17,944 bases of DNA from Salaquimonas sp041736675. GTDB taxonomy: Bacteria; Pseudomonadota; Alphaproteobacteria; Rhizobiales; Rhizobiaceae. The stretch is taken from positions 1 through 17,944 of the forward strand of contig JBGSTD010000005.1 of the NCBI GenBank assembly GCA_041736675.1, written 5' to 3'. Positions 7,234 through 13,371 of this stretch are shown in pieces (the stretch's first letter is position 1; every line of letters starts with the position of its first letter). The position numbers and the translations under genes were made by a program. Below the pieces are notes generated by a model. The model saw only the letters and a program-made list of their open reading frames with translations. It had not been told where the DNA came from and ran no database searches.

Positions 7234-9060
7234 TTATGCCGACACCGGACGGCGCTTGCGGCCCTGAGCGCCCGGATTTGCTGACGCACCGGCACGCATT
7301 CCTTGGCCATTACCAGAGGCAAAACTGCCTCGGCCACCACGCGCCGGGGCTTTTCCTGCACGGTCAGCACCGTGCTGGTTTGCTGGGCCCTGTTTATGCT
7401 TGGACTTGAAAAACTTTTTCTCGCCCTGTGGAGCTTCGCCTGTGGATTCTTTGGCACGAAATTCCGGTGCATGGCGGTTGCCCGGATTTCTTTCCTGTGC
7501 CGGCCGGCCTGTTGAACCGCCAGCTTCAGAAAAATTGCCAAACCTTTTCCTGTTCTTTTTGGAATTAGGTTTGCCGGTAAACCCTGCGGCTTTCACCTGT
7601 GTATAGTCATCACGTACAACAGCTTCAGGCATTGCCTCACCTTGATTGGCGTAAACCTTCTTGGGTGAGCCTTGACCGGCCTTGGCGCAAGTGCGTGCTT
7701 CGGTTCCACGGCGGGCTCCAGCATTGTTGCCACCACGGCCCTGCTGACCACCGCCTGCACCGGGCGCACCACGGCGTCCACGACCCTGCCCCTGTTTCAA
7801 TTCCTTGGCAACGCGCGCACCTTCGCGGCGTTCTTCCTCGCTCATCGTTCCGCCGGCAACAGCAACCCGCTGACCCATCATCTTTTCAATTGCCTGCAAG
7901 AGATGCGCTTCCTCAGGCGCACAAAATGCCACGGCCAGTCCTTCGGCTCCGGCGCGCGCTGTGCGGCCGATCCGGTGGACATAGTTGGAAGGCACTTCCG
8001 GCAAATCAAAGTTGTAAACGTGGGAAACACCGGAGATATCAATGCCGCGCGCCGCAACATCGGTTGCCACCAGAATGCGTATCGCGCCTGATTTAAAATC
8101 CTTGATCGCGCGGTCCCGTTGTCCCTGGCTCTTGTTGCCGTGAATTGAACCGGCCGGAAAACCTTCTTCCACCAGAACTTTCATCAGCTTTTCAGCGCCA
8201 TGTTTGGTACGGGCAAAAACCAGTGAAAGATCATCGGCCCGTTCTGCCAGCAATGTTTTCAGCAGATCCGGCTTCGAGCGTTGGCCAACATAGTAGACCG
8301 ACTGGCTTACCTTGTCTGCCGCTTTGCCCGGAGGGGCAACTTCGATACGAATTGGATTGCTCAGGAATGCTTTTGAAAGATCTGCGATTTCTTTTGGCAT
8401 GGTTGCCGAGAAAAGCAGCGTCTGGCGCTCCTTGGCCACCATTTTGGAAATTTTCTTCAAGGCGTGGATAAACCCTAGATCAAGCATCTGATCTGCCTCG
8501 TCGAGTACCAAAAACTTCGCGCTTTCAAGGACCACAGCATTGCGTTCGACCAGATCCAGCAGACGGCCGGGCGTTGCAACAAGAATGTCATTACCGCGAC
8601 CAAGCGCTTTTTGTTGAACATTGATCGACTGACCACCAACAACCGTGGTCACCCGCAAATGGGTATCCTTGGTGAAGCTGCGCAGATTATCAGCAATCTG
8701 ATTGGCCAACTCACGGGTTGGCGAAAGGATCAGCGCGCGTATGGTTTTTGGATGGGGCCGGGAACCAACCCCGAGCAATTGCTGAACCAGCGGCAATCCA
8801 AATGCTGCGGTTTTTCCAGTGCCTGTCTGGGCAAGACCCATCAGGTCATGGCCATCCATGATATACGGAATGGCTTGCATCTGGATTGGTGTAGGCTCCG
8901 TATATCCAAGCGCTTTCAGGGCACTTAGAATGACTGGCGAAAGGCCAAGATTTTCGAAATAGTTTTCTCCTTCAGGACGCATTTCGCCGGAAGAGGATTG
9001 ATTGTTTGTATGTGTCAAAACATGCTTTCTTTTGGCCGCACTGAAACCAGCGTCGACCAT
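7234..9060 (-). CDS. DEAD-box ATP-dependent RNA helicase, RhlE-like
   Basis: Superfamily 2 RNA helicase that unwinds RNA in ribosome assembly, mRNA decay or cold adaptation. The helicase core shows motif I AQTGTGKT, motif Ia PTRELANQ, motif II DEAD near residue 186, motif III SAT, and motif VI HRIGRTARAG. A basic, low-complexity tail rich in Gly, Arg, Lys and Asn makes up roughly the last 200 residues and probably binds RNA. The ATG at 9060 gives 608 residues. A TTG at 9075 is 2 nt from AGGAGG and would add five residues, while the ATG is about 17 nt from it; a third candidate, ATG 8982, begins just before the conserved FENLGLSP but lacks a Shine-Dalgarno. The exact start is therefore uncertain. 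The ribosome-binding site is within a hairpin. Confidence 0.92.
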   Translation of the reverse strand: MVDAGFSAAKRKHVLTHTNNQSSSGEMRPEGENYFENLGLSPVILSALKALGYTEPTPIQMQAIPYIMDGHDLMGLAQTGTGKTAAFGLPLVQQLLGVGSRPHPKTIRALILSPTRELANQIADNLRSFTKDTHLRVTTVVGGQSINVQQKALGRGNDILVATPGRLLDLVERNAVVLESAKFLVLDEADQMLDLGFIHALKKISKMVAKERQTLLFSATMPKEIADLSKAFLSNPIRIEVAPPGKAADKVSQSVYYVGQRSKPDLLKTLLAERADDLSLVFARTKHGAEKLMKVLVEEGFPAGSIHGNKSQGQRDRAIKDFKSGAIRILVATDVAARGIDISGVSHVYNFDLPEVPSNYVHRIGRTARAGAEGLAVAFCAPEEAHLLQAIEKMMGQRVAVAGGTMSEEERREGARVAKELKQGQGRGRRGAPGAGGGQQGRGGNNAGARRGTEARTCAKAGQGSPKKVYANQGEAMPEAVVRDDYTQVKAAGFTGKPNSKKNRKRFGNFSEAGGSTGRPAQERNPGNRHAPEFRAKESTGEAPQGEKKFFKSKHKQGPANQHGADRAGKAPARGGRGSFASGNGQGMRAGASANPGAQGRKRRPVSA

Positions 9061-9075
9061 GATAAAATATAACAA

Positions 9076-9096
9076 CTCCTCCTGCTGATTGCAGGA
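9076..9096 (-). promoter_or_regulatory. Hairpin overlapping the helicase Shine-Dalgarno
   Basis: On the minus strand TCCTGC (9096-9091), loop AATCA, and GCAGGA (9085-9080) form a perfect 6-bp hairpin. The Shine-Dalgarno AGGAGG (9083-9078) is half inside the stem. A second GGAG (9079-9076) remains free. Masking of the site by this hairpin is inference. Confidence 0.45.
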
Positions 9097-9467
9097 TGGA
9101 TATTGTTGCGGTTGCGATCACAGCTAACGGGTGTACCTTATTGCACAGACCGTCGGATCGTCAGCACCCCGCGTGAAATGGGAACCTGGGGAAAAGCCCT
9201 GCTTTTGAAAGCCAGAGGCGTTGGAAGGGTCATCTTGCGAAAAAAGGCAAAGCCTTGTTCGTTGCTCACGCGGCAACCGATGTCTTCCTGACCTGCATAT
9301 CGGCCTGCCCGGCCCAAATGTCAAGATAATGTTTGCAAACGGGGTCTCGGCCCCTCCCGGCGTCATCCAGAAAATGTAAACTCTTACGAAGATTTAATCC
9401 ACCTTACCAACTCGTAATTTGAAACTGTTGGTCAAGCCCCTCATCTTTGTCTGGAAGTTTTAATGCA
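9097..9467. other. Intergenic region between divergent helicase and Spy-like gene; no gene supported
   Basis: About 370 bases without a credible coding frame; the short frames here have no start support or family likeness. It holds a perfect 10-bp palindrome GTTTGCAAAC (9331-9340). It also holds a short hairpin AAGGC-AAA-GCCTT (9244-9256), which on the minus strand is followed by four T, a weak terminator-like element in the helicase leader. A GGGG/CCCC hairpin lies at 9341-9354. Helicase promoters could not be assigned with confidence. Confidence 0.5.
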
Positions 9468-9468
9468 G

Positions 9469-9495
9469 GGAACCACAGTTAGTTATCGTGTTCCC
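9469..9495 (+). promoter_or_regulatory. Candidate ECF/general-stress promoter (GGAAC-N16-GTT) of Spy-like gene
   Basis: GGAAC at 9469-9473 is followed after 16 nt by GTT at 9490-9492, about 30 nt before the ATG at 9523. It resembles minus-35/minus-10 elements of alphaproteobacterial ECF sigma factors of the EcfG type, though the spacing is about one base shorter than usually quoted. The site is also an inverted repeat, GGGAAC (9468-9473) and GTTCCC (9490-9495), so it could be an operator instead. Confidence 0.4.
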
Positions 9496-9522
9496 AAGTC
9501 AACTGAGGTGAAAGGAACCAAA

Positions 9523-10017
9523 ATGTTTGGATTGACAAAAAAGACCTGGATTATTGGCGGCGTTGTTGTTGCTCTGCTGGGAACCAGTGCATGGGCAGCA
9601 AAATGGCACAATAACTCCCCCGAAGAACGCGCCGCATTTGCGACAAGCCGGATTTCCGAGCGGTTGAACCTCAATGACAGCCAAAAAGCTGCTTTTGAAA
9701 AAGTTGCTGCCGCTTATGTGGATATCAGGGGATCACGGCCCGAGTTCATGGTCAGTCTTTCCGGCAAGTTGAAGGAACTGGCCAAGGATGAAACCCTGAC
9801 CGTTGATGAGGTCAACACGCTGAAAGAGCAGATCAAGGCAGAATTTGACAAACATGCCGACGCGATCATCCCTGAATTTGTAACCTTTTATAACACCCTC
9901 GACACCACCCAGCGCGACATGGTCGCCGCGCGGCTTGAAACAATGAGTGAGCGCATGGGTCGCGGTGAGCGTGGCCATCATGGCTGGGGTAAAAGAGGCG
10001 AGCGAAACGCGCAGTGA
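9523..10017 (+). CDS. Spy/CpxP-like periplasmic LTXXQ-type protein
   Basis: A 164-residue exported protein. The N-terminus MFGLTKKTW followed by a hydrophobic stretch and AWA is a signal peptide, with cleavage likely after AWA (near residue 25). The mature part is helical and charged and holds two LTxxQ-like repeats, LNDSQ (about residue 52) and LDTTQ (near 130), the hallmark of Spy/CpxP and related metal-sensing periplasmic proteins. The C-terminus is rich in Gly, Arg and His (GERGHHGWG), which may bind metal. The ATG at 9523 with AAAGGA about 6 nt upstream is preferred over the open frame at 9463, because it places the signal peptide at the true N-terminus. Such proteins act as periplasmic chaperones or stress-signalling modulators. 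It is transcribed alone and ends at the terminator at 10055. Confidence 0.75.
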   Translation: MFGLTKKTWIIGGVVVALLGTSAWAAKWHNNSPEERAAFATSRISERLNLNDSQKAAFEKVAAAYVDIRGSRPEFMVSLSGKLKELAKDETLTVDEVNTLKEQIKAEFDKHADAIIPEFVTFYNTLDTTQRDMVAARLETMSERMGRGERGHHGWGKRGERNAQ

Positions 10018-10054
10018 CGCCACTCTGTATCCAGGGTTCGCTTATATTCATGAT

Positions 10055-10085
10055 TGCCGGCAGATATAATGTTTGCCGGCATTTT
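10055..10085 (+). terminator. Rho-independent terminator of the Spy-like gene
   Basis: TGCCGGCA (10055-10062) pairs with TGCCGGCA (10074-10081) and is followed by four T. The 11-nt loop contains a perfect TATAAT (10065-10070). That could also serve as a minus-10 box for the downstream leader, although no good minus-35 was seen. Confidence 0.75.
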
Positions 10086-10139
10086 CATTTGATCAGCCAT
10101 TGGCAAGATCCGAACAAGATATCCGGAAAGGCATCAATC

Positions 10140-10199
10140 ATGGCAATACGAATGCCTAATTATTATTCAAATTCATTTTCACATCAGCGTCATTTTTAG
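10140..10199 (+). CDS. Possible 19-residue leader peptide ahead of amtB
   Basis: ATG at 10140 is preceded by AAAGG with 8 nt spacing and opens a frame reading MAIRMPNYYSNSFSHQRHF, then TAG at 10197-10199. The stop codon lies inside the left arm of a 7-bp hairpin, and an intrinsic terminator follows 25 nt later. The arrangement recalls an attenuator leader peptide, but there is no strong run of one regulatory codon: a Tyr-Tyr pair and a few Ser and His are all that stand out. It may equally be a chance frame. Confidence 0.3.
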   Translation: MAIRMPNYYSNSFSHQRHF

Positions 10200-10213
10200 G
10201 CAAAACGCCTAAA
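10195..10213 (+). promoter_or_regulatory. Hairpin with alternative partner in amtB leader
   Basis: TTTAGGC (10195-10201), loop AAAAC, GCCTAAA (10207-10213) form a perfect 7-bp hairpin. The left arm could instead pair with GCCTAA at 10154-10159, which lies within the small leader ORF. The two pairings exclude each other. Confidence 0.5.
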
Positions 10214-10224
10214 TAATAACCACT

Positions 10225-10256
10225 AGATGCATATTTCAAAATAATGCATCTTTTTT
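10225..10256 (+). terminator. Rho-independent terminator upstream of amtB
   Basis: AGATGCAT (10225-10232) pairs with ATGCATCT (10244-10251), with more A-T pairing possible in the loop, followed by a T run to 10256. It comes after the Spy-like gene's own terminator, so it must end a separate short transcript or act on the amtB leader. Confidence 0.75.
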
Positions 10257-10313
10257 CAACAATCCCCGCTTGCTAATTTGTCGAAATTGCCGTCTTTTCG
10301 CACAAATCATTTT

Positions 10314-10351
10314 TGGCGACCGGTTTGATTGACTATTAAACCGACAGGTTT
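10314..10351 (+). promoter_or_regulatory. amtB upstream element: overlapping inverted repeats and weak sigma-54-like site
   Basis: CGGTTT (10321-10326) is inverted at AAACCG (10338-10343), and AAACC (10338-10342) can instead pair with GGTTT (10347-10351). The second hairpin ends 2 nt before the GGGG ribosome-binding site. TGGC at 10314 and TTGA ending at 10328 have sigma-54 spacing, but the minus-12 C is missing. No clear NtrC site is visible. Confidence 0.3.
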
Positions 10352-10363
10352 TTGGGGAATGGA

Positions 10364-11572
10364 ATGAACGCTGCAGACACAGGATGGATTTTGACGGCAA
10401 CCGCACTTGTCCTGCTGATGACCTTGCCGGGATTGGCCCTTTTTTATGCAGGCCTTGTTCAATCAAAGAACATCTTGTCGGTCTTGATGCAATGTATTGC
10501 GGTTGCCTGCGCAGCTTCCCTCATCTGGTTTGCAGTTGGATATACCCTGGCATTCGACGAAGGCAACGGATGGATCGGCGGCACGTCAAAGCTGTTTCTT
10601 GCCGGCATTGACCGCAACAGCGTAAGCGGCACCCTGCCCGAATCCCTGTTTGCCATGTTCCAGATGACCTTCGCAATCATTACACCTGCTTTGATGATCG
10701 GTGCGTTTGTCGAGCGCATCAAATTTGGCGCGGTCATCATGATCTGCAGCCTTTGGCTGGTTGTAGTCTATGCCCCGGTAACCCATTGGGTATGGGGCGG
10801 CGGATGGCTGGCAGAACGAGGCATTATTGATTTTGCCGGCGGTATCGTCGTCCACGTCACGGCTGGCGTATCAGCCCTGGTCATCGCCGTCATGTTGGGC
10901 GCACGCAAGGGGTTTCCGGAAAAAATCACTCCACCGCACGCCCCCTGGATGGTTATGGTCGGCGCATCGCTTCTGTGGGTAGGCTGGTTTGGTTTCAATG
11001 CCGGATCAGCAGTCGCCGCTGATCAAAATGCGGCAATGGCAATGATCGCCACCCATCTTTCGGCAGCAACGGCGTCACTCGTCTGGCTCGCCATTGAAAA
11101 ATTCCGTTTTGGCAAACCAAGCCTTGTCGGCCTTGTCACCGGAACCATAGCCGGACTGGCAACCGTCACGCCCGCATCAGGAACAGTCGGACCGCTCGGC
11201 GGAGTGCTTCTCGGTCTTGCCGGCGGACTGGTCTGCTATCTTGCCGTTGAAGTCATAAAGATGCGGATGCGGATCGACGACAGTCTGGACGTTCTCGCTG
11301 TTCACGGTGTCGGCGGCGCCACAGGAACGCTCCTTTTGCCATTTCTCGCCACAATCGGCTATGGCGGAACAGGGCTTGCAGAAGGCGTTACCATTGGCAA
11401 CCAGTTCCTCACCCAATTGATCGGTGTGGCTGTGGTCGCATTTTGGTCGGCACTGGCAACAATCATCATTGTTCTTGTGACAAAAAGCATGATCGGTCTG
11501 CGCGTTACCAACGATGAAGAGGTCGAAGGACTTGACTTCACCTATCATGGTGAAACAGGGTATCGCCAGTAA
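10364..11572 (+). CDS. amtB: Ammonium transporter AmtB
   Basis: Inner-membrane ammonium channel, 402 residues, with the usual set of about 11 membrane helices. The ammonium-recognition and conduction residues are visible: D156 in DFAGGIVVH, the twin histidines H164 and H314, the THWVWGGGW loop and WFGFNAGS. There is no cleavable signal peptide; the protein opens with MNAADTGWIL. The start ATG at 10364 has GGGG at 6 nt; a TTG at 10352 would overlap that site and is rejected. It lies 22 nt upstream of glnK, whose PII product plugs AmtB when nitrogen is plentiful. The order amtB-glnK is the reverse of the common glnK-amtB. The gene is preceded by a structured leader with a terminator. Confidence 0.95.
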   Translation: MNAADTGWILTATALVLLMTLPGLALFYAGLVQSKNILSVLMQCIAVACAASLIWFAVGYTLAFDEGNGWIGGTSKLFLAGIDRNSVSGTLPESLFAMFQMTFAIITPALMIGAFVERIKFGAVIMICSLWLVVVYAPVTHWVWGGGWLAERGIIDFAGGIVVHVTAGVSALVIAVMLGARKGFPEKITPPHAPWMVMVGASLLWVGWFGFNAGSAVAADQNAAMAMIATHLSAATASLVWLAIEKFRFGKPSLVGLVTGTIAGLATVTPASGTVGPLGGVLLGLAGGLVCYLAVEVIKMRMRIDDSLDVLAVHGVGGATGTLLLPFLATIGYGGTGLAEGVTIGNQFLTQLIGVAVVAFWSALATIIIVLVTKSMIGLRVTNDEEVEGLDFTYHGETGYRQ

Positions 11573-11594
11573 CAACAACCCGGGAGCCCGCTCA

Positions 11595-11933
11595 ATGAAA
11601 ATGATCGTTGCGATTATCCAACCCCATCGTTTGGACAATGTTCGGGAAGCCTTGAGTGATATAGGCGTCGCTGGCCTTACAGTCACGGAAGTCAAGGGAT
11701 ATGGCCGCCAGAAAGGCCATACCGAAATCTATCGGGGTGCCGAATACCAGATCCAGTATATTCCAAAGCTCAAACTGGAAATTGCGACAGATGACAAAAC
11801 AGCCGAACAGGCTGTTGTCGCAATCCGTGCTGCTGCAGGCCAGAACAAGATTGGTGACGGCAAGATATTTGTCTTCAATCTGGAAGATGCCATCAGAATC
11901 CGTACCGGCGAATCAGGCGACGAAGCTTTGTAG
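11595..11933 (+). CDS. glnK: Nitrogen regulatory protein PII (GlnK)
   Basis: A PII signal protein of exactly the usual length, 112 residues. It integrates ATP/ADP, 2-oxoglutarate and glutamine status and controls AmtB and nitrogen regulators. The T-loop carries the uridylylation tyrosine Y51 in YRGAEYQIQY. The nucleotide-binding KIGDGKIFV and IRIRTGE segments are intact. The start at 11595 has GGGAG with 8 nt spacing; a frame open from 11514 overlaps amtB and is not needed. The pairing with amtB supports GlnK rather than GlnB. It is followed by about 180 nt before prmA, with no strong terminator. Confidence 0.95.
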   Translation: MKMIVAIIQPHRLDNVREALSDIGVAGLTVTEVKGYGRQKGHTEIYRGAEYQIQYIPKLKLEIATDDKTAEQAVVAIRAAAGQNKIGDGKIFVFNLEDAIRIRTGESGDEAL

Positions 11934-12113
11934 CCTCGAACCGTTATGCAAGGCGCGTCTCGCTGTCTTGCGCTTTGACGCGTTTATGATAGCAAGGGCA
12001 AGCTTGCCACAAATTGCCGGATGCTTAAGACGGAATTGATCCTCAATTGTGCCTTTGGCCTGAAAGCGGCAGAAATCCGTCACATGAACATCCAATCAAT
12101 ACCGGCGAAACAC
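11934..12113 (+). other. Gap between glnK and prmA with palindrome GGCAAGCTTGCC
   Basis: The gap holds a weak, poorly supported hairpin near 11950-11975 with no T run, and a perfect 12-bp palindrome GGCAAGCTTGCC at 11997-12008. The prmA frame stays open back to 12021, but those residues are unlike PrmA. No promoter was identified with confidence. Confidence 0.4.
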
Positions 12114-12995
12114 ATGACACAATCCAGAATAACGTTTGAACTTCCGCAAGACAGGGTCACGGTGATCGAAGCCCTGATCGAAGCCCGTTTTGAAGAAGAA
12201 GGTTATCCAGTCGCCTGTTTTGAAATTGACGAGAACAGGGCAATCTGGGCCGTGTCTGTTTACTGCGATCCTATACAGGCCGAGGATGTAAAATCGGCAA
12301 TTGCAGACGCTCTTAATACAATCAAGTTCGATGCTGCGATTTCAATCGAAGATCTCCCGGATGAAAACTGGGTCGCCAAAACGCTGAGCGAACTCGCGCC
12401 GGTTCGTGCCGGTCGCTTTGTTGTACACGGCAGTCATGATGCGGGATGCGCAAAATCCAATGAACATGCCATCCTGATCGATGCAGGCATGGCGTTTGGC
12501 ACCGGCCATCACGGCACAACAGCCGGTTGTCTTGCGATGATTGACCGGGAATTGAAACGCAAGAAAATCGTTCAGGCACTCGACCTTGGCAGCGGCAGCG
12601 GCGTTCTTGCCATCGCTATTGCAAAGGCGGCCCGCATACCGGTTCTTGCGAGCGACATCGACCCAATAGCTGACGAGGTAGCAACCGCCAATGCGAAGAT
12701 CAACAATGTTGGTGGCTTGATCGAATCAATTACTGCAACTGGATTCAACCACAGGCGCTTTGGCGACTGGGCACCTTTTGACCTGATCGTCGCAAACATT
12801 CTGGCCGGCCCCTTGCAGGCATTGGCACACTCCCTGTCCACTCATCTGGCGAGCGGGGCAACTGTTATTCTGTCAGGTCTGCTGCCTCACCAGAAGGCGA
12901 GAATACTTGCCGCTTATCGCGCCCAGGGAATGGCTTTCGAACATGCCCATTACCAGAATGGCTGGATGACATTGGTTCTCAAAAACATGTGCTGA
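12114..12995 (+). CDS. prmA: Ribosomal protein L11 methyltransferase
   Basis: S-adenosylmethionine-dependent enzyme that trimethylates several amino groups of ribosomal protein L11. An N-terminal substrate-recognition domain is followed by AFGTGHHGTT, the SAM-binding loop DLGSGSGVLAIA (about residues 156-167) and the NILAGPL catalytic-site motif near residue 228. The start ATG 12114 (MTQSRITFEL) gives 293 residues, matching the family. ATG 12084 and the frame from 12021 add residues without likeness. No start has a good Shine-Dalgarno. The stop at 12995 is immediately followed by the terminator of the convergent DUF1127 gene. Confidence 0.9.
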   Translation: MTQSRITFELPQDRVTVIEALIEARFEEEGYPVACFEIDENRAIWAVSVYCDPIQAEDVKSAIADALNTIKFDAAISIEDLPDENWVAKTLSELAPVRAGRFVVHGSHDAGCAKSNEHAILIDAGMAFGTGHHGTTAGCLAMIDRELKRKKIVQALDLGSGSGVLAIAIAKAARIPVLASDIDPIADEVATANAKINNVGGLIESITATGFNHRRFGDWAPFDLIVANILAGPLQALAHSLSTHLASGATVILSGLLPHQKARILAAYRAQGMAFEHAHYQNGWMTLVLKNMC

Positions 12996-12998
12996 AAA

Positions 12999-13023
12999 CA
13001 AAAAGGCGACCATTAGGCCGCCT
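12999..13023 (-). terminator. Rho-independent terminator of the DUF1127 gene
   Basis: Read on the minus strand, AGGCGGCC (13023-13016), loop TAAT, GGTCGCCT (13011-13004) form an 8-bp stem with one G-T pair, followed by TTTTTG. It lies 31 nt after the DUF1127 stop. The opposite direction lacks a T run, so it would be weak for prmA. Confidence 0.8.
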
Positions 13024-13054
13024 CATATTTGTTTCCAACTGGAGAGCATTGAAA

Positions 13055-13222
13055 TCAGAACATAAATGCGCCGTTTGCCTTGCGTGCAAGATCAGCACGA
13101 TTGAACCCGGCTTTGCGCAGTGTTTCATCATCAAAGTTCAACAGTACAGCGCTAACCTGACGCTCAGCCTGTTTTTCGCGGGCGAGCATTACTCTACGTC
13201 CGAAGTCACCAAAAATAGACAT
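13055..13222 (-). CDS. DUF1127 small basic protein
   Basis: A 55-residue protein beginning MSIFGDFGRRV and ending NGAFMF. The core, TLRKAGFNRADLARKA, is the arginine-rich DUF1127 signature found in many alphaproteobacterial miniproteins. The ATG at 13222 has AAGGA 7 nt upstream, and the gene has its own terminator and a promoter-like element 41 nt before the start, so it is very likely real despite its size. DUF1127 proteins in Agrobacterium have been linked to phosphate and carbon metabolism, and one in Rhodobacter to RNA turnover; which role applies here is unknown. It lies between convergent prmA and divergent pepP. Confidence 0.85.
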   Translation of the reverse strand: MSIFGDFGRRVMLAREKQAERQVSAVLLNFDDETLRKAGFNRADLARKANGAFMF

Positions 13223-13262
13223 TTGTTATTCCTTTCCTGAACAACTATGTCCTCCCTGCTAC

Positions 13263-13287
13263 AAACTTAGGTTGCTTTGCCTGTTCC
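13263..13287 (-). promoter_or_regulatory. Candidate ECF/general-stress promoter (GGAAC-N16-GTTT) of the DUF1127 gene
   Basis: On the minus strand GGAAC (13287-13283) is followed after 16 nt by GTTT (13266-13263), about 41 nt before the start codon. The layout is the same as in front of the Spy-like gene at 9469. GGAAC also falls in one arm of the hairpin at 13280-13300. Confidence 0.4.
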
Positions 13288-13304
13288 AACAAGGGACAGG
13301 TTTT
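13280..13304 (+). terminator. Terminator-like hairpin in the pepP leader
   Basis: CCTGTTCC (13280-13287), loop AACAA, GGGACAGG (13293-13300) form an 8-bp stem with one G-T pair, then four T. No plus-strand gene lies directly upstream. It could end read-through from prmA, attenuate pepP, or be an operator shared by the divergent DUF1127 and pepP genes. Confidence 0.5.
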
Positions 13305-13371
13305 CATCACACCCTTGCAATATTTGCATGGCTGCGTTTACTGGTCATTATACATTTTTTGGATCGCCCGC

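Noticed and set aside
7599..8096. 165-codon ORF antisense to the helicase
   Set aside because: Composition is that of a shadow frame; the helicase motifs on the other strand are unambiguous.
9103..9291. 62-codon ORF in the helicase/Spy-like intergenic region
   Set aside because: No Shine-Dalgarno, no family likeness, and unusual composition; probably chance.
9331..9340. Palindrome GTTTGCAAAC, also present at 3514-3523
   Set aside because: The second copy is the start of the TadG-like coding sequence, and near copies occur in other coding regions, so a shared operator is not supported.
11946..11978. Possible glnK terminator (GCAAG...CTTGC or AAGGCGC...GCGCTTT)
   Set aside because: Stems are short with a long loop, and there is no T run after them.
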